DNA from: Ramlibacter sp.
GTDB taxonomy: Bacteria; Pseudomonadota; Gammaproteobacteria; Burkholderiales; Burkholderiaceae_C
Direction: 5' to 3'
DNA length: 64,000 bases
Assembly (NCBI GenBank): GCA_019635435.1
Contig: JAHBZM010000001.1
Span: forward strand, 1,550,001-1,614,000
Each line of letters begins with the position of its first letter. Position 1 is the first letter of the stretch. Of this stretch, positions 6,770-15,334 are shown piece by piece. Under the pieces are notes generated by a model. It was not told the origin of the DNA. It made no database searches and worked only from the letters and a program-made list of their open reading frames with translations. Position numbers and translations under genes: made by a program.

Positions 6770-8398
6770 TTATTGGGGAAAACGCTCGCGCAGCTTCATC
6801 TTCCAGAATTTGCCGGTGGATGTGCGCGGCACCGCGTCGATGAACTCGTAGCGGTCGGGCAGCTGCCATTTGGCAAAGTGGTGCTGGGCCAGGTGCGCGC
6901 CGAGTTCCTCGGGGCTCGCGGCCTGGCCGGGCTTGAGCACCACGCAGGCCAGCGGCCGCTCGCTCCACTTGGGGTCAGGGATGGCGATCACCGCGGCCTC
7001 GGCCACGGCGGGGTGGGCCATCAGCGCGTTCTCCAGGTCCACCGAGCTGATCCACTCGCCGCCGGACTTGATCAGGTCCTTGGTGCGGTCGCTGATCTTC
7101 ACGAAGCCCAGCGCGTCCACCGAGGCGACATCGCCCGTGCGCAGCCAGCCGTCGGGCGTGAACTTCTCGGCCTCGCGCGGCACCTCGTGGTACGAGCCGG
7201 TGATGAACGGCCCGCGCACCTGGATCTCGCCCACGCTCTGGCCGTCCCAGGGCTGCGGGCCGTCGTCGCCCTGCACCCGCAGGTCGACCAGCGGCACCGG
7301 CACGCCGGCCATGGCGGCGCGCCGGTAGCGCTCGTCCTGGCTGGCGTCGCGCAGCTCGGCGCGAGGGTACGAGATGGTGCACACGGGCGAGGTCTCGGTC
7401 ATGCCCCAGCCCTGCAGGATCCAGATGCCGTGCTTGTCAAAGGCGCGGATCAGTGCCTCGGGCACGGCCGCGCCGCCCACCAGCGACTTCATGCCGCGCG
7501 GCAGCTGCCAGCGGCCCCAGTTGGGGGAGCTGGTGGCCAGGGAGGCGTCGTAGGTCTGGATCAGGCTCATCCAGATGGTGGGCACGCCCAGTGCCAGCGT
7601 GGGCGGCTCCTGCTGGATCAGGTCCAGCAGGTCGTCGGGGTGCAGGTGCGGCCCCGGGAACACCTGCTTCACGCCCATCATCACCGCGCCATAGGGCATG
7701 CCCCAGCTGTTGGCGTGGAACATGGGCGTGACCGGCATCACCACATCGGTGCCGCGCAGGCCCCAGAAGTCGCCCAGGCTGGCCACCAGGGTGTGCAGGA
7801 TGGTGGAGCGGTGCGAATAGACCACGCCCTTGGGCCGCCCCGTGGTGCCCGAGGTGTAGCACATGGCCACGGGGTCGTTCTCGTCGTGCGGGGCGTAGGT
7901 GAAGCCGTCGGGGTCGGCCGCGGCCAGCAGGGCTTCGTAGTCGTCAAAGCCCGCGGGCACGGGAGCGCCCGAGAACGGGAAGACGATGACTTTCTCGAAG
8001 GGGTGCAGGTGGGCAAACTTCTCGTACAGCGGCAGCAGCACGTCGTCCACCACCAGGAAGCGGTCCTTGGCGTCGCCGGCGATCCAGCCGATCTCGTCGG
8101 GCGACAGGCGCAGGTTCAGCGTGTGCATCACGCCGCCCGCGGCGGGAATGCCAAAGTAGCACTCCAGGTGCGCATGGTGGTTCCAGCAGAGCGTGGCCAC
8201 ACGGTCGCCCTTGCGCAGGCCGAGCGCCAGCAGGGCGGCCGCCAGCGAGCGCGTGCGGCGGTGGTACTGGGCAAAACTGTGGCGGCGCAGGGACTTGTCG
8301 GGCAGGCGGGACACGATCTCGTTGCCGCCAAACAGGGTGCCGGCGCGCTCCAGCAGGTGGTTGAGCGACAGCGGCACGGCCATCATGGTGCTTTTCAC
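6770..8398 (-). CDS. Acyl-CoA ligase (AMP-binding; 3-(methylthio)propionyl-CoA ligase-like / medium-chain fatty-acid CoA ligase)
   Basis: Activates a carboxylic acid with ATP to an acyl-adenylate, then a CoA thioester. The 542-residue protein has the AMP-binding signature CYTSGTTGRPKG near residue 178, the GWGMTET motif, WLRTGD, and the C-terminal lysine region TGKFWKMKLRE. The opening (PLSLNHLLERAGTLFGGNEIVSR) is the form usually named DmdB-like or FadD3-like. The GTG at 8398 is chosen as start because AAGGAG lies eight bases upstream; the later ATGs would be too far from it. The true substrate cannot be read. It is transcribed alone, divergent from the gene at 8476. Confidence 0.9.
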   Translation of the reverse strand: MKSTMMAVPLSLNHLLERAGTLFGGNEIVSRLPDKSLRRHSFAQYHRRTRSLAAALLALGLRKGDRVATLCWNHHAHLECYFGIPAAGGVMHTLNLRLSPDEIGWIAGDAKDRFLVVDDVLLPLYEKFAHLHPFEKVIVFPFSGAPVPAGFDDYEALLAAADPDGFTYAPHDENDPVAMCYTSGTTGRPKGVVYSHRSTILHTLVASLGDFWGLRGTDVVMPVTPMFHANSWGMPYGAVMMGVKQVFPGPHLHPDDLLDLIQQEPPTLALGVPTIWMSLIQTYDASLATSSPNWGRWQLPRGMKSLVGGAAVPEALIRAFDKHGIWILQGWGMTETSPVCTISYPRAELRDASQDERYRRAAMAGVPVPLVDLRVQGDDGPQPWDGQSVGEIQVRGPFITGSYHEVPREAEKFTPDGWLRTGDVASVDALGFVKISDRTKDLIKSGGEWISSVDLENALMAHPAVAEAAVIAIPDPKWSERPLACVVLKPGQAASPEELGAHLAQHHFAKWQLPDRYEFIDAVPRTSTGKFWKMKLRERFPQ

Positions 8399-8475
8399 AG
8401 GCTTGTCTCCTTGTGGGGGTTCTTGGGGACTTTAAGGGCAGCGGGTGGCCCGGGCAATGCACAATCTCCCTCACC

Positions 8476-9075
8476 ATGAACGACGCCAGCACCGAGATCG
8501 CCGCCACCGCCGCCCGCATGGTGGTCGAGGAGGGGCTGGAATACGGGCCCGCCAAGCGCCGCGCGGTGCGCCAGCTGGGGCTCCATGGCCGCACCGCGCT
8601 GCCCGACAACGACGCCGTGGAAGAGGCGGTGCGGGAATACCTCGACCTGTTCTGCGCCGACACCCAGCCCGGCGAACTGGCCGCGCTGCGCCGCCTGGCG
8701 CTGGTCTGGATGGAGCGCATGGCGGACTTCCGGCCCCATCTGGCCGGGGCCGTCTGGCATGGCACTGCGACGCGCTTGTCCGACATTTACATACAGATGT
8801 TCTGCGATGACCCCAAATCGGCCGAAATTGCGCTGATTGACCACCAGGTGTCCTATGAACCCCGCACCGTCACGGGCTTTCATGGCGAATCGGTGGAGGC
8901 GCTGAGCCTGTCCAGCCCCTGCAAGGAACTGGGTGAAAACATCGGGGTACACCTGATGGTCTACGATCGGGACGATCTGCGTGGCGCGCTCAAGCCCGAT
9001 GCCCGGGGCCGCACGCCCCGTGGCAGCCTGGCCGCCGTGCGTGCCCTTTTGGAAGCTTCCCCTGATGACGCCTGA
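8476..9075 (+). CDS. Conserved hypothetical protein
   Basis: 199 residues, no signal peptide or membrane segment. The N-terminal helices (AARMVVEEGLEYGPAKRRAVRQLG) are followed by an acidic patch and a mixed C-terminal region with DIYIQMFCDDPKSAEIALID. Similar proteins are common in Burkholderiales just before a TlpA-like gene; I know no demonstrated function. Its stop overlaps the start of the thioredoxin-like gene by 11 bases, so the two are translated from one mRNA and may work together. The ATG at 8476 has no strong ribosome binding site. Confidence 0.8.
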   Translation: MNDASTEIAATAARMVVEEGLEYGPAKRRAVRQLGLHGRTALPDNDAVEEAVREYLDLFCADTQPGELAALRRLALVWMERMADFRPHLAGAVWHGTATRLSDIYIQMFCDDPKSAEIALIDHQVSYEPRTVTGFHGESVEALSLSSPCKELGENIGVHLMVYDRDDLRGALKPDARGRTPRGSLAAVRALLEASPDDA

Positions 9076-9640
9076 GTCGCCGACCTCTGACACCCTTTCT
9101 GCCGACCCGGCCGCCGTGGCGCGGCGCCGCTACCTGATGGGCGGTGTCGCGCTCGCGGCCGGCCTGGCCGGTGCGGGCGTGGCCTGGTGGCGCTTCCAGC
9201 CGCATGCCGTGGCGCCGGGGGCCGGCGAGGCGCTGTGGCAACTGAGTTTTGATGCGCCCACGGGCCCGCCCCTGGCAATGCAAAGCCTGCAGGGCCGGCC
9301 GCTGCTGATCAATTTCTGGGCCACCTGGTGCCCCCCGTGCGTGGAAGAACTCCCGCTATTGGATCGCTTCTATCGTGCAAATTCGGCCAAAGGCTGGCAA
9401 GTTCTTGGTTTGGCGATTGACCAACCCACGGCCGTGCGCTCGTTTCTGCAGAAAACCCCGGTCAGTTTTCCGGTAGGATTGGCGGGCTTGACCGGAACCG
9501 ACCTGGGCCGGAGCCTGGGCAACCTGACGGGCGCCTTGCCCTTCACCGTGGTCCTCGATGCCCGCGGACAAGTGGCCCAGCGCAAGATGGGCAAGGTCTC
9601 TCCGGAGGACTTGCAGCAATGGCTGCAAATCGCAGGTTAA
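9065..9640 (+). CDS. TlpA-like thiol:disulfide reductase, membrane-anchored
   Basis: 191 residues. RRRYLMGGVALAAGLAGAG (about 18-36) is an N-terminal anchor or Tat-like signal placing the protein in the periplasm. The thioredoxin active site is WCPPC at 88-92 (Cys89, Cys92), in the TlpA/ResA context LLINFWATWCPPCVEELP. Such proteins keep periplasmic cysteines reduced, often for cytochrome c or copper-site assembly; the partner here is unknown. The ATG overlaps the end of the previous gene, indicating coupled translation. Confidence 0.9.
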   Translation: MTPESPTSDTLSADPAAVARRRYLMGGVALAAGLAGAGVAWWRFQPHAVAPGAGEALWQLSFDAPTGPPLAMQSLQGRPLLINFWATWCPPCVEELPLLDRFYRANSAKGWQVLGLAIDQPTAVRSFLQKTPVSFPVGLAGLTGTDLGRSLGNLTGALPFTVVLDARGQVAQRKMGKVSPEDLQQWLQIAG

Positions 9641-9732
9641 GCAGACATAGCCAGAAAAGAAATAAAAAAGCGATCAGTTGGCGATTTTTGATGTAAATTC
9701 GCCTTCCCTCGTTTGCAGCCGTTGGAGATAGC

Positions 9733-10176
9733 ATGGATTTGCGCAAACTCAAGACCTTGATCGACCTGGTGTCCGAATCAAACGTCTCCGAACTCGAAAT
9801 CACGGAAGCCGAAGGCAAGGTCCGCATCGTCAAGGGCGGTGGGGCCATGGTCCAGTCGTATGTGCCGATGCCGGCGCCCGCACCGGCCGGCGCCCCGCAG
9901 CCTGTGGCGGCCCCGGCCCCCGTGGTGGCCGAAGCGCCGGCGGGCCACGTGGTCAAGTCGCCCATGGTCGGCACGTTTTACCGGTCCTCCAGCCCCGGAG
10001 CCAAGCCGTTTGTCGAGATCGGCAGCCAGGTCAAGCAGGGCGAGACCATCTGCATCATCGAGGCCATGAAGATCCTCAACGAGATCGAGGCCGACAAGAC
10101 CGGCACCATCGCCCAGATCCTCGGCGAAAACGGCCAGGCCGTCGAATATGGCCAACCGCTTTTCGTGATCGAGTGA
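9733..10176 (+). CDS. accB: Acetyl-CoA carboxylase biotin carboxyl carrier protein
   Basis: 147 residues. The biotinyl domain carries EAMKILNE with the biotinylated lysine at residue 113, and is preceded by an Ala/Pro-rich linker (about 38-72) typical of BCCP. It carries carboxyl-biotin between AccC and the carboxyltransferase in fatty acid synthesis. accC follows after 34 bases, the usual operon. GGAGA lies upstream of the ATG. Confidence 0.98.
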   Translation: MDLRKLKTLIDLVSESNVSELEITEAEGKVRIVKGGGAMVQSYVPMPAPAPAGAPQPVAAPAPVVAEAPAGHVVKSPMVGTFYRSSSPGAKPFVEIGSQVKQGETICIIEAMKILNEIEADKTGTIAQILGENGQAVEYGQPLFVIE

Positions 10177-10210
10177 GCGGAACGGCAAACCAACAGGTAA
10201 GTGCCCACTC

Positions 10211-11560
10211 ATGTTCAAGAAAATTCTGGTCGCCAACCGCGGTGAGATCGCCCTTCGCATCCAGCGTGCCTGCCGGGAACTGGGCGTGCAGGCGGTCATG
10301 GTCTACTCCGAGGCCGACCGCGAGGCCAAGTACGTCAAGCTCGCGGAAGAAGCGGTTTGCATCGGCCCCGGGCCGTCGGCCCTGAGCTACCTCAACATGC
10401 CGGCCATCATCTCGGCGGCCGAAGTGACCGACGCCGAGGCCATTCACCCCGGCTACGGCTTCCTCAGCGAAAACGCCGGCTTTGCCGAGCGCGTGGAAAA
10501 AAGCGGCTTCCAGTTCATCGGCCCCACGCCCGAGTCGATCCGCATCATGGGCGACAAGGTCTCGGCCAAGCAGGCCATGATCAAGGCGGGCGTGCCCTGC
10601 GTGCCGGGCTCCGAGGGCGAACTGCCCGACGACCCGGTGCAGATCCGGCGCATTGCGCGCGCGGTGGGCTACCCGGTCATCATCAAGGCCGCGGGCGGCG
10701 GTGGCGGGCGCGGCATGCGCGTGGTGCACACCGAGGCCGCGCTGGTCAATGCGGTGCAGATGACCAAGGCCGAAGCGGGAGCCGCCTTCAACAACCCGGC
10801 GGTGTACATGGAGAAATTCCTCCAGAACCCGCGGCACATTGAAATCCAGATCCTGGCCGACAAGCACAAGAACGCGGTGTACCTGGGCGAGCGCGACTGC
10901 TCCATGCAGCGGCGCCACCAGAAGATCATCGAAGAGGCACCGGCGCCGGGCATCCCGCGCAAGCTGATCGAGAAGATCGGCGAGCGCTGCTCCGCCGCCT
11001 GCAAGAAGATCGGCTACCGCGGCGCGGGCACCTTCGAGTTCCTCTATGAAAACGGCGAGTTCTACTTCATCGAGATGAACACCCGCGTGCAGGTGGAGCA
11101 CCCGGTGACCGAACTGATCACGGGCGTGGACATCGTCAAGACCCAGATCATGGTCGCGGCCGGCGAGAAGCTGCCCTTCACGCAGCGCGACATCCAGATC
11201 CGCGGCCATTCGATCGAATGCCGCGTCAACGCCGAGGATCCCTACAAGTTTGTTCCCTCGCCCGGGCGCATCACCATGTGGCACGCGCCCGGCGGGCCCG
11301 GTGTGCGGGTGGACTCGCATGTCTACACCAACTACTTCGTGCCGCCGAACTACGACTCGATGATCGGCAAGATCATCGTGCACGGCGACACCCGTGACGA
11401 GGCGCTGGCACGGATGCGCACCGCGCTGCTCGAAACCGTGGTCGAGGGCATCAACACCAACATCCCCCTGCACCGCGAACTGATGGTGGACGCCAAGTTC
11501 ATGGCGGGCGGCACCAACATCCACTACCTGGAAGAGTGGTTGTCGCAGCATAAGAGATGA
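10211..11560 (+). CDS. accC: Acetyl-CoA carboxylase, biotin carboxylase subunit
   Basis: Carboxylates biotin on AccB with ATP and bicarbonate. At 449 residues it has the normal bacterial length. It shows the start MFKKILVANRGEIALRI, the glycine-rich ATP lid KAAGGGGGRGMR, the catalytic EMNTRVQVEHPVTE, and the C-terminal GTNIHYLEEWL. It forms an operon with accB and is followed 18 bases later by prmA, an arrangement conserved in many proteobacteria. Confidence 0.98.
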   Translation: MFKKILVANRGEIALRIQRACRELGVQAVMVYSEADREAKYVKLAEEAVCIGPGPSALSYLNMPAIISAAEVTDAEAIHPGYGFLSENAGFAERVEKSGFQFIGPTPESIRIMGDKVSAKQAMIKAGVPCVPGSEGELPDDPVQIRRIARAVGYPVIIKAAGGGGGRGMRVVHTEAALVNAVQMTKAEAGAAFNNPAVYMEKFLQNPRHIEIQILADKHKNAVYLGERDCSMQRRHQKIIEEAPAPGIPRKLIEKIGERCSAACKKIGYRGAGTFEFLYENGEFYFIEMNTRVQVEHPVTELITGVDIVKTQIMVAAGEKLPFTQRDIQIRGHSIECRVNAEDPYKFVPSPGRITMWHAPGGPGVRVDSHVYTNYFVPPNYDSMIGKIIVHGDTRDEALARMRTALLETVVEGINTNIPLHRELMVDAKFMAGGTNIHYLEEWLSQHKR

Positions 11561-11578
11561 CGGTCCGGGCTGAATGGC

Positions 11579-12460
11579 ATGTTTGAGTTGCGGTTGCTGG
11601 CGCCCGAGCAGCGGGTCGAAACGCTGAGCGAGGCGCTGGAAGCGCTGGATGCGCTGAGCGTGTCGGTGGAAGACGCCGACGCCCAGACCGAGGCCGAGCA
11701 GGCGCTGTTTGGAGAACCCGGCATGCCACCGCCCAAGGACGGCTGGCAGCGCTCCCGCGTGCTGGCGCTGTTTGCCGAGGAGTCGGCGGCCCGCGAGGCG
11801 GCGGCCCTGCTGGAAGCGCAGGACTTTTTTGAAGGCTGCCAGGTGCTGGGCGTGACGCCCGTGCCCGACCAGGACTGGGTGCGGCTCACGCAGTCGCAAT
11901 TTGCCCCGGTGGAGATCACCCCCGAATTCTGGATCGTGCCGACCTGGCATGAGCCGCCGGCGCAGGCGCGCCAGGTGATCCGGCTGGACCCTGGCCTGGC
12001 CTTTGGCACCGGCACTCATCCCACCACGCGCATGTGCCTGCGCTGGATCGCCCGCGAACCCCTGCAAGGCCAGCGCGTGCTGGACTACGGCTGTGGCTCG
12101 GGCATCCTGGCCATTGGCGCCGCCAAGCACGGCGCCGCGGACGTGGACGCGGTGGACATCGACGAAGCCGCCGTGGCGTCCACCCACGCCAATGCCGAGG
12201 CCAACCAGGTGGTGCTGAAGGCCGGCCTGCCCGACCTGGCCCAGGGCCGCTACCAGACCGTGCTGGCCAACATCCTGGCCACACCGCTGAAGATGCTGGC
12301 GCCGCTGCTGTGCGCCCAGGTGGCGCCGGGCGGCGCGCTGGTGCTGGCCGGCATCCTGGAGCGCCAGGCGCAGGAGCTTCAGGAGGCCTACGCGCCGCAC
12401 TGCCGGCTGGAAGTGGCCGACAGCGAGGACGGCTGGATCCTGATGACCGCGCGGCTCTGA
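11579..12460 (+). CDS. prmA: Ribosomal protein L11 methyltransferase
   Basis: SAM-dependent trimethylation of ribosomal protein L11. 293 residues. The C-terminal Rossmann domain has LDPGLAFGTGTHPTT, the SAM loop VLDYGCGSGILAIGAAK and the substrate-proximal ANILATPL (PrmA NIL motif). The N-terminal third is the L11-recognition domain. It follows accC directly and is probably in the same transcript. Confidence 0.96.
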   Translation: MFELRLLAPEQRVETLSEALEALDALSVSVEDADAQTEAEQALFGEPGMPPPKDGWQRSRVLALFAEESAAREAAALLEAQDFFEGCQVLGVTPVPDQDWVRLTQSQFAPVEITPEFWIVPTWHEPPAQARQVIRLDPGLAFGTGTHPTTRMCLRWIAREPLQGQRVLDYGCGSGILAIGAAKHGAADVDAVDIDEAAVASTHANAEANQVVLKAGLPDLAQGRYQTVLANILATPLKMLAPLLCAQVAPGGALVLAGILERQAQELQEAYAPHCRLEVADSEDGWILMTARL

Positions 12461-12503
12461 CCACGCGGCCTGGCCCCGGGGCGGCCTCTACAATCAGCGG
12501 CTC

Positions 12504-13466
12504 ATGAGCCTGATCACACGCTGCCCCGCCTGCGGGACGATGTTCAAAGTCGTTCCCGACCAACTCAGGATTTCTGAAGGCTGGGTGCGTTGCGGCCATT
12601 GCGCCGAGGTGTTCGATGCCTCGACCCACATGCAGAGTGATCCGCCGGCAAGGGTTGCCCAGACCCCGCCCCCGGTGGTGGACACCGCCCCCGCGCCGCC
12701 TGAATGGTTCGACGAACCCGCGGCGCCGGTGCCGGCCTTCGAGCCCCCGCAGGAACCTCAGGGCCTGGTTGAACCGCCAAGGCGGGCCGAGCCGCCACCC
12801 CCGCAAAGCGTTGTGCCCCCCGCCCTGGTGCGCGAAGCGCCGGCTGATGACGCGGACATGGACCTGGCCGGGCGCGAAGAGGAGCATCAGGAGGATGACG
12901 ACCTCCTGGCCAGCCAGCCGGCGCCCGGCGACACCGCCTTTGATGATGTGCCCTTTGTCCGCCAGGCCCGCCGCAAGGCGTTCTGGCGCCGGCCCCTGGT
13001 GCGCGTCAGCCTCGGTCTGCTGAGCCTGCTGCTGCTGGCGGCGCTGGCCGTGCAGGTGGGCGTGCAGGAGCGCGACCGCCTCGCCGAGGCCAACCCGGCC
13101 CTCAGGCCCTGGCTGCTGGCATTGTGCGAGCCGCTGCACTGCAGTGTCGGGCCACCGCGCCAGATCGATGCCATCGTGATCGACGCCTCGTCATTCAGCA
13201 AATTGCGCGGTGACGCCTACCGCCTGAACTTCACGCTGCGCAACCAGGCGTCCACGGCCATCGCCATGCCCTCGATCGAACTCACCCTGACCGATGGGCA
13301 GGACCAGCCCGTGGTGCGCCGCGTGATGGCCCCGGCCGAAATGGGCGCGACCCGGGGCGTGATCCCGGCCTCGGGCGACTGGCAGGGTTCGCTGGCCATG
13401 AGCGTGGCGCCCGCGGCCGGCGTGGGCCGCATTGCGGGCTACCGCGTGCTCGCGTTCTACCCCTGA
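12504..13466 (+). CDS. Zinc-ribbon and DUF3426 domain membrane protein
   Basis: 320 residues. The N-terminus holds an MJ0042-type zinc ribbon with Cys7, Cys10, Cys30 and Cys33 (CPAC and CGHC). A long acidic, proline-rich linker (about 50-150) leads to one membrane helix (about 168-190, LLSLLLLAALAVQ) and a DUF3426 domain outside the membrane (about 200-320). The ribbon is therefore cytoplasmic and the C-terminus periplasmic. Function is not established. The position after prmA is conserved in related genomes as far as I know. Confidence 0.88.
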   Translation: MSLITRCPACGTMFKVVPDQLRISEGWVRCGHCAEVFDASTHMQSDPPARVAQTPPPVVDTAPAPPEWFDEPAAPVPAFEPPQEPQGLVEPPRRAEPPPPQSVVPPALVREAPADDADMDLAGREEEHQEDDDLLASQPAPGDTAFDDVPFVRQARRKAFWRRPLVRVSLGLLSLLLLAALAVQVGVQERDRLAEANPALRPWLLALCEPLHCSVGPPRQIDAIVIDASSFSKLRGDAYRLNFTLRNQASTAIAMPSIELTLTDGQDQPVVRRVMAPAEMGATRGVIPASGDWQGSLAMSVAPAAGVGRIAGYRVLAFYP

Positions 13467-13494
13467 TTCAACTTTTCCAACGACAGCAGGATTT

Positions 13495-14385
13495 ATGGCA
13501 GCAGTGATTTGTGGCTCTCTGGCCTTTGACAGCATCATGACCTTCGAGGGCCGGTTTTCGGAGCAGATCCTGCCCGACCAACTGCACATCCTCAATGTGT
13601 CGTTCCTGGTGCCCGCGCTGCGGCGCGACTTCGGGGGCTGCGCGGGCAACATCGCCTACGCGCTCAAGCTGCTGGGCGGCGCGCCCCTGCCCATGGCCAC
13701 GGTGGGCAGTGATGGCGCCGACTACCTGCAGCGGCTGCAGACCCTGGGCATCAGCACGGAGTTTGTGCGCCAGGTGGGCGACACGCTGACCGCCCAGGCC
13801 ATGATCATGACCGACCGCGACAACAACCAGATCACGGCCTTCCACCCCGGCGCCATGATGCAGGCCCACATCACGCAGATCACGGCGCGCGACGACATCA
13901 AGCTGGGCATCATCTCGCCAGACGGGCGTGACGCCATGCTGCAGCATGCCGACCAGTTCAAGGCCGCGGGCATTCCGTTTGTGTTCGACCCCGGCCAGGG
14001 GCTGCCCATGTTTGATGGCGCCGAGCTGGCCCGGTTCGTGGACCTGGCGACCTGGGTCACGGTCAACGACTACGAGGGCAAGATGCTCAGCGAGCGCACG
14101 GGTCTGGACAGCGCGGCGATTTCGCGCCGCGTCCAGGGCCTGGTCGTGACGCTGGGCGCCGAGGGCTGCGAGGTCTGGGTCGATGGCGAGAAGACGCTGG
14201 TGCCGCCGGTCAGGGCCACCGAGGTGGTGGACCCCACGGGCTGCGGCGACGCCTGGCGCGGTGCCTTGCTGTTTGGCCTGGAGCAGGGCTGGAGCCTGGC
14301 GCGCTGCGCCGAGCTGGGCAACCGCGTGGGCGCGCTCAAGATCGCCAGCCGCGGGCCCCAGAACTACCGCATCGACCCGGCCTGA
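13495..14385 (+). CDS. PfkB-family carbohydrate/nucleoside kinase (adenosine-kinase-like)
   Basis: 296 residues from ATG 13495, with AGCAGGA upstream. PfkB landmarks are the substrate-side GGCAGNIAYALKLLGG and the C-terminal anion-hole/catalytic motif DPTGCGDAWRGALL with the catalytic Asp. The early ICGSLAFDSIM and DRDNNQITAFHPGAM resemble the adenosine kinase branch found in proteobacteria. The reaction is ATP-dependent phosphorylation; adenosine is the likeliest but unproved substrate. It ends at a GC palindrome facing the convergent SDR gene. Confidence 0.88.
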   Translation: MAAVICGSLAFDSIMTFEGRFSEQILPDQLHILNVSFLVPALRRDFGGCAGNIAYALKLLGGAPLPMATVGSDGADYLQRLQTLGISTEFVRQVGDTLTAQAMIMTDRDNNQITAFHPGAMMQAHITQITARDDIKLGIISPDGRDAMLQHADQFKAAGIPFVFDPGQGLPMFDGAELARFVDLATWVTVNDYEGKMLSERTGLDSAAISRRVQGLVVTLGAEGCEVWVDGEKTLVPPVRATEVVDPTGCGDAWRGALLFGLEQGWSLARCAELGNRVGALKIASRGPQNYRIDPA

Positions 14386-14390
14386 GTCGG

Positions 14391-14406
14391 GCCCCGCGCG
14401 CGGGGC
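14391..14406. other. GC palindrome between convergent genes
   Basis: GCCCCGCGCGCGGGGC is a perfect 16-base palindrome between the stop codons of the PfkB kinase and the SDR gene. Without a T-tract it is not a classic terminator, but the position suggests a bidirectional transcription barrier. Confidence 0.4.
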
Positions 14407-15174
14407 TCAGCCGCGCGCCAGCGTGACCCCGCCGTCCACGGCAAAGGTCTGGCCGACCACGTAGTCGCCGGCGCGCGAGGCCAGGTAGATCGCGATGCCG
14501 GCCATGTCGTCGTCGGTGCCGATGCGCCCGGCCGGAATGCGGCCCGCCACTTCGTCGGCATGGTCGCGCGCATCCTTGTTCATTTCGGAGGCAAACGCGC
14601 CCGGCGCAATGCCGCTGACCATGATGTTGTCCTGCACCAGCCGCAGCGACATGCGCTTGGTCAGGTGGATCAGGCCGGCCTTGCTGGCCGCGTACGAGTA
14701 GGTTTCCCAGGGGTTGACCGACATGCCGTCGATCGACGCGATGTTGATCACCTTGGCGGGCCGGCTCTTGCCGGCCTGGGTGAGCAGGCCATGCAGCGCC
14801 TGGGTCAGGAAGAAGGGCGTCTTGACGTTCAGGTCCATGACCTTGTCCCAGCCCTTTTCGGGGAAGGTTTCAAAGGCCTCGCCCCAGGCGGCGCCGGCGT
14901 TGTTGACCAGGATGTCCAGCGCCGGCACCTGGCCCGCGAGCGCCGTGGCCAGCTTCTGCGCGCCCGCCACGGTGGACACGTCGGCGGGCATGGAAATGCA
15001 GGTGCCCAGCGACGACAGCTCGGCGGCGGTGGCATCGCAGGCGGCGGCCTTGCGCGCGGTGATGTAGACGGTGGCGCCCTGCTTGAGGAAGCCGGCGGCA
15101 ATCATGCGGCCGATGCCGCGGGACCCGCCGGTGACCAGCGCGGTGCGGCCTTGCAGGGAAAAGAGATCGTTCAT
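14407..15174 (-). CDS. Short-chain dehydrogenase/reductase (SDR)
   Basis: 255 residues from ATG 15174 (MNDLFSLQGRTALVTGG); an upstream in-frame start would add 19 unlikely residues. The NAD(P)-binding TGGSRGIGR lies at about 14-22, NNAG in the middle, and the catalytic Ser with YSYAASKAG (YxxxK) near residue 155. The arginine after the glycine motif favours NADPH. It is an oxidoreductase of the classical SDR type, with the highest likeness to 3-oxoacyl-ACP reductase/gluconate-dehydrogenase-like members; the substrate is unknown. Confidence 0.92.
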   Translation of the reverse strand: MNDLFSLQGRTALVTGGSRGIGRMIAAGFLKQGATVYITARKAAACDATAAELSSLGTCISMPADVSTVAGAQKLATALAGQVPALDILVNNAGAAWGEAFETFPEKGWDKVMDLNVKTPFFLTQALHGLLTQAGKSRPAKVINIASIDGMSVNPWETYSYAASKAGLIHLTKRMSLRLVQDNIMVSGIAPGAFASEMNKDARDHADEVAGRIPAGRIGTDDDMAGIAIYLASRAGDYVVGQTFAVDGGVTLARG

Positions 15175-15334
15175 GGTGGGGCTCCAGTGGGTTGCAGGCC
15201 AAAGGGTAGCGCCGCTGCCGCCGGGCGCCAATCACCTGCATGACAGCGCGGGGCCGCCGGCCGCCCCCTGTTCATGCGGCGCCCGCGGCGCTACGATGCC
15301 ATTCGGGCGCGGTGGTCCGCCCCAGGAGGTCAAC

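Noticed and set aside
6665..8479. A 604-codon plus-strand open frame over the acyl-CoA ligase
   Set aside because: It is antisense to an adenylate-forming enzyme with all family motifs and includes the intergenic repeat.
10076..12400. A 774-codon minus-strand open frame across accB, accC and prmA
   Set aside because: It spans three well-identified plus-strand genes and has the composition of a shadow frame with no recognisable domain.
14221..14265. GCGD in place of GAGD in the PfkB kinase as a broken active site
   Set aside because: The catalytic Asp and the two glycines are present, and Cys is a tolerated residue in this branch.
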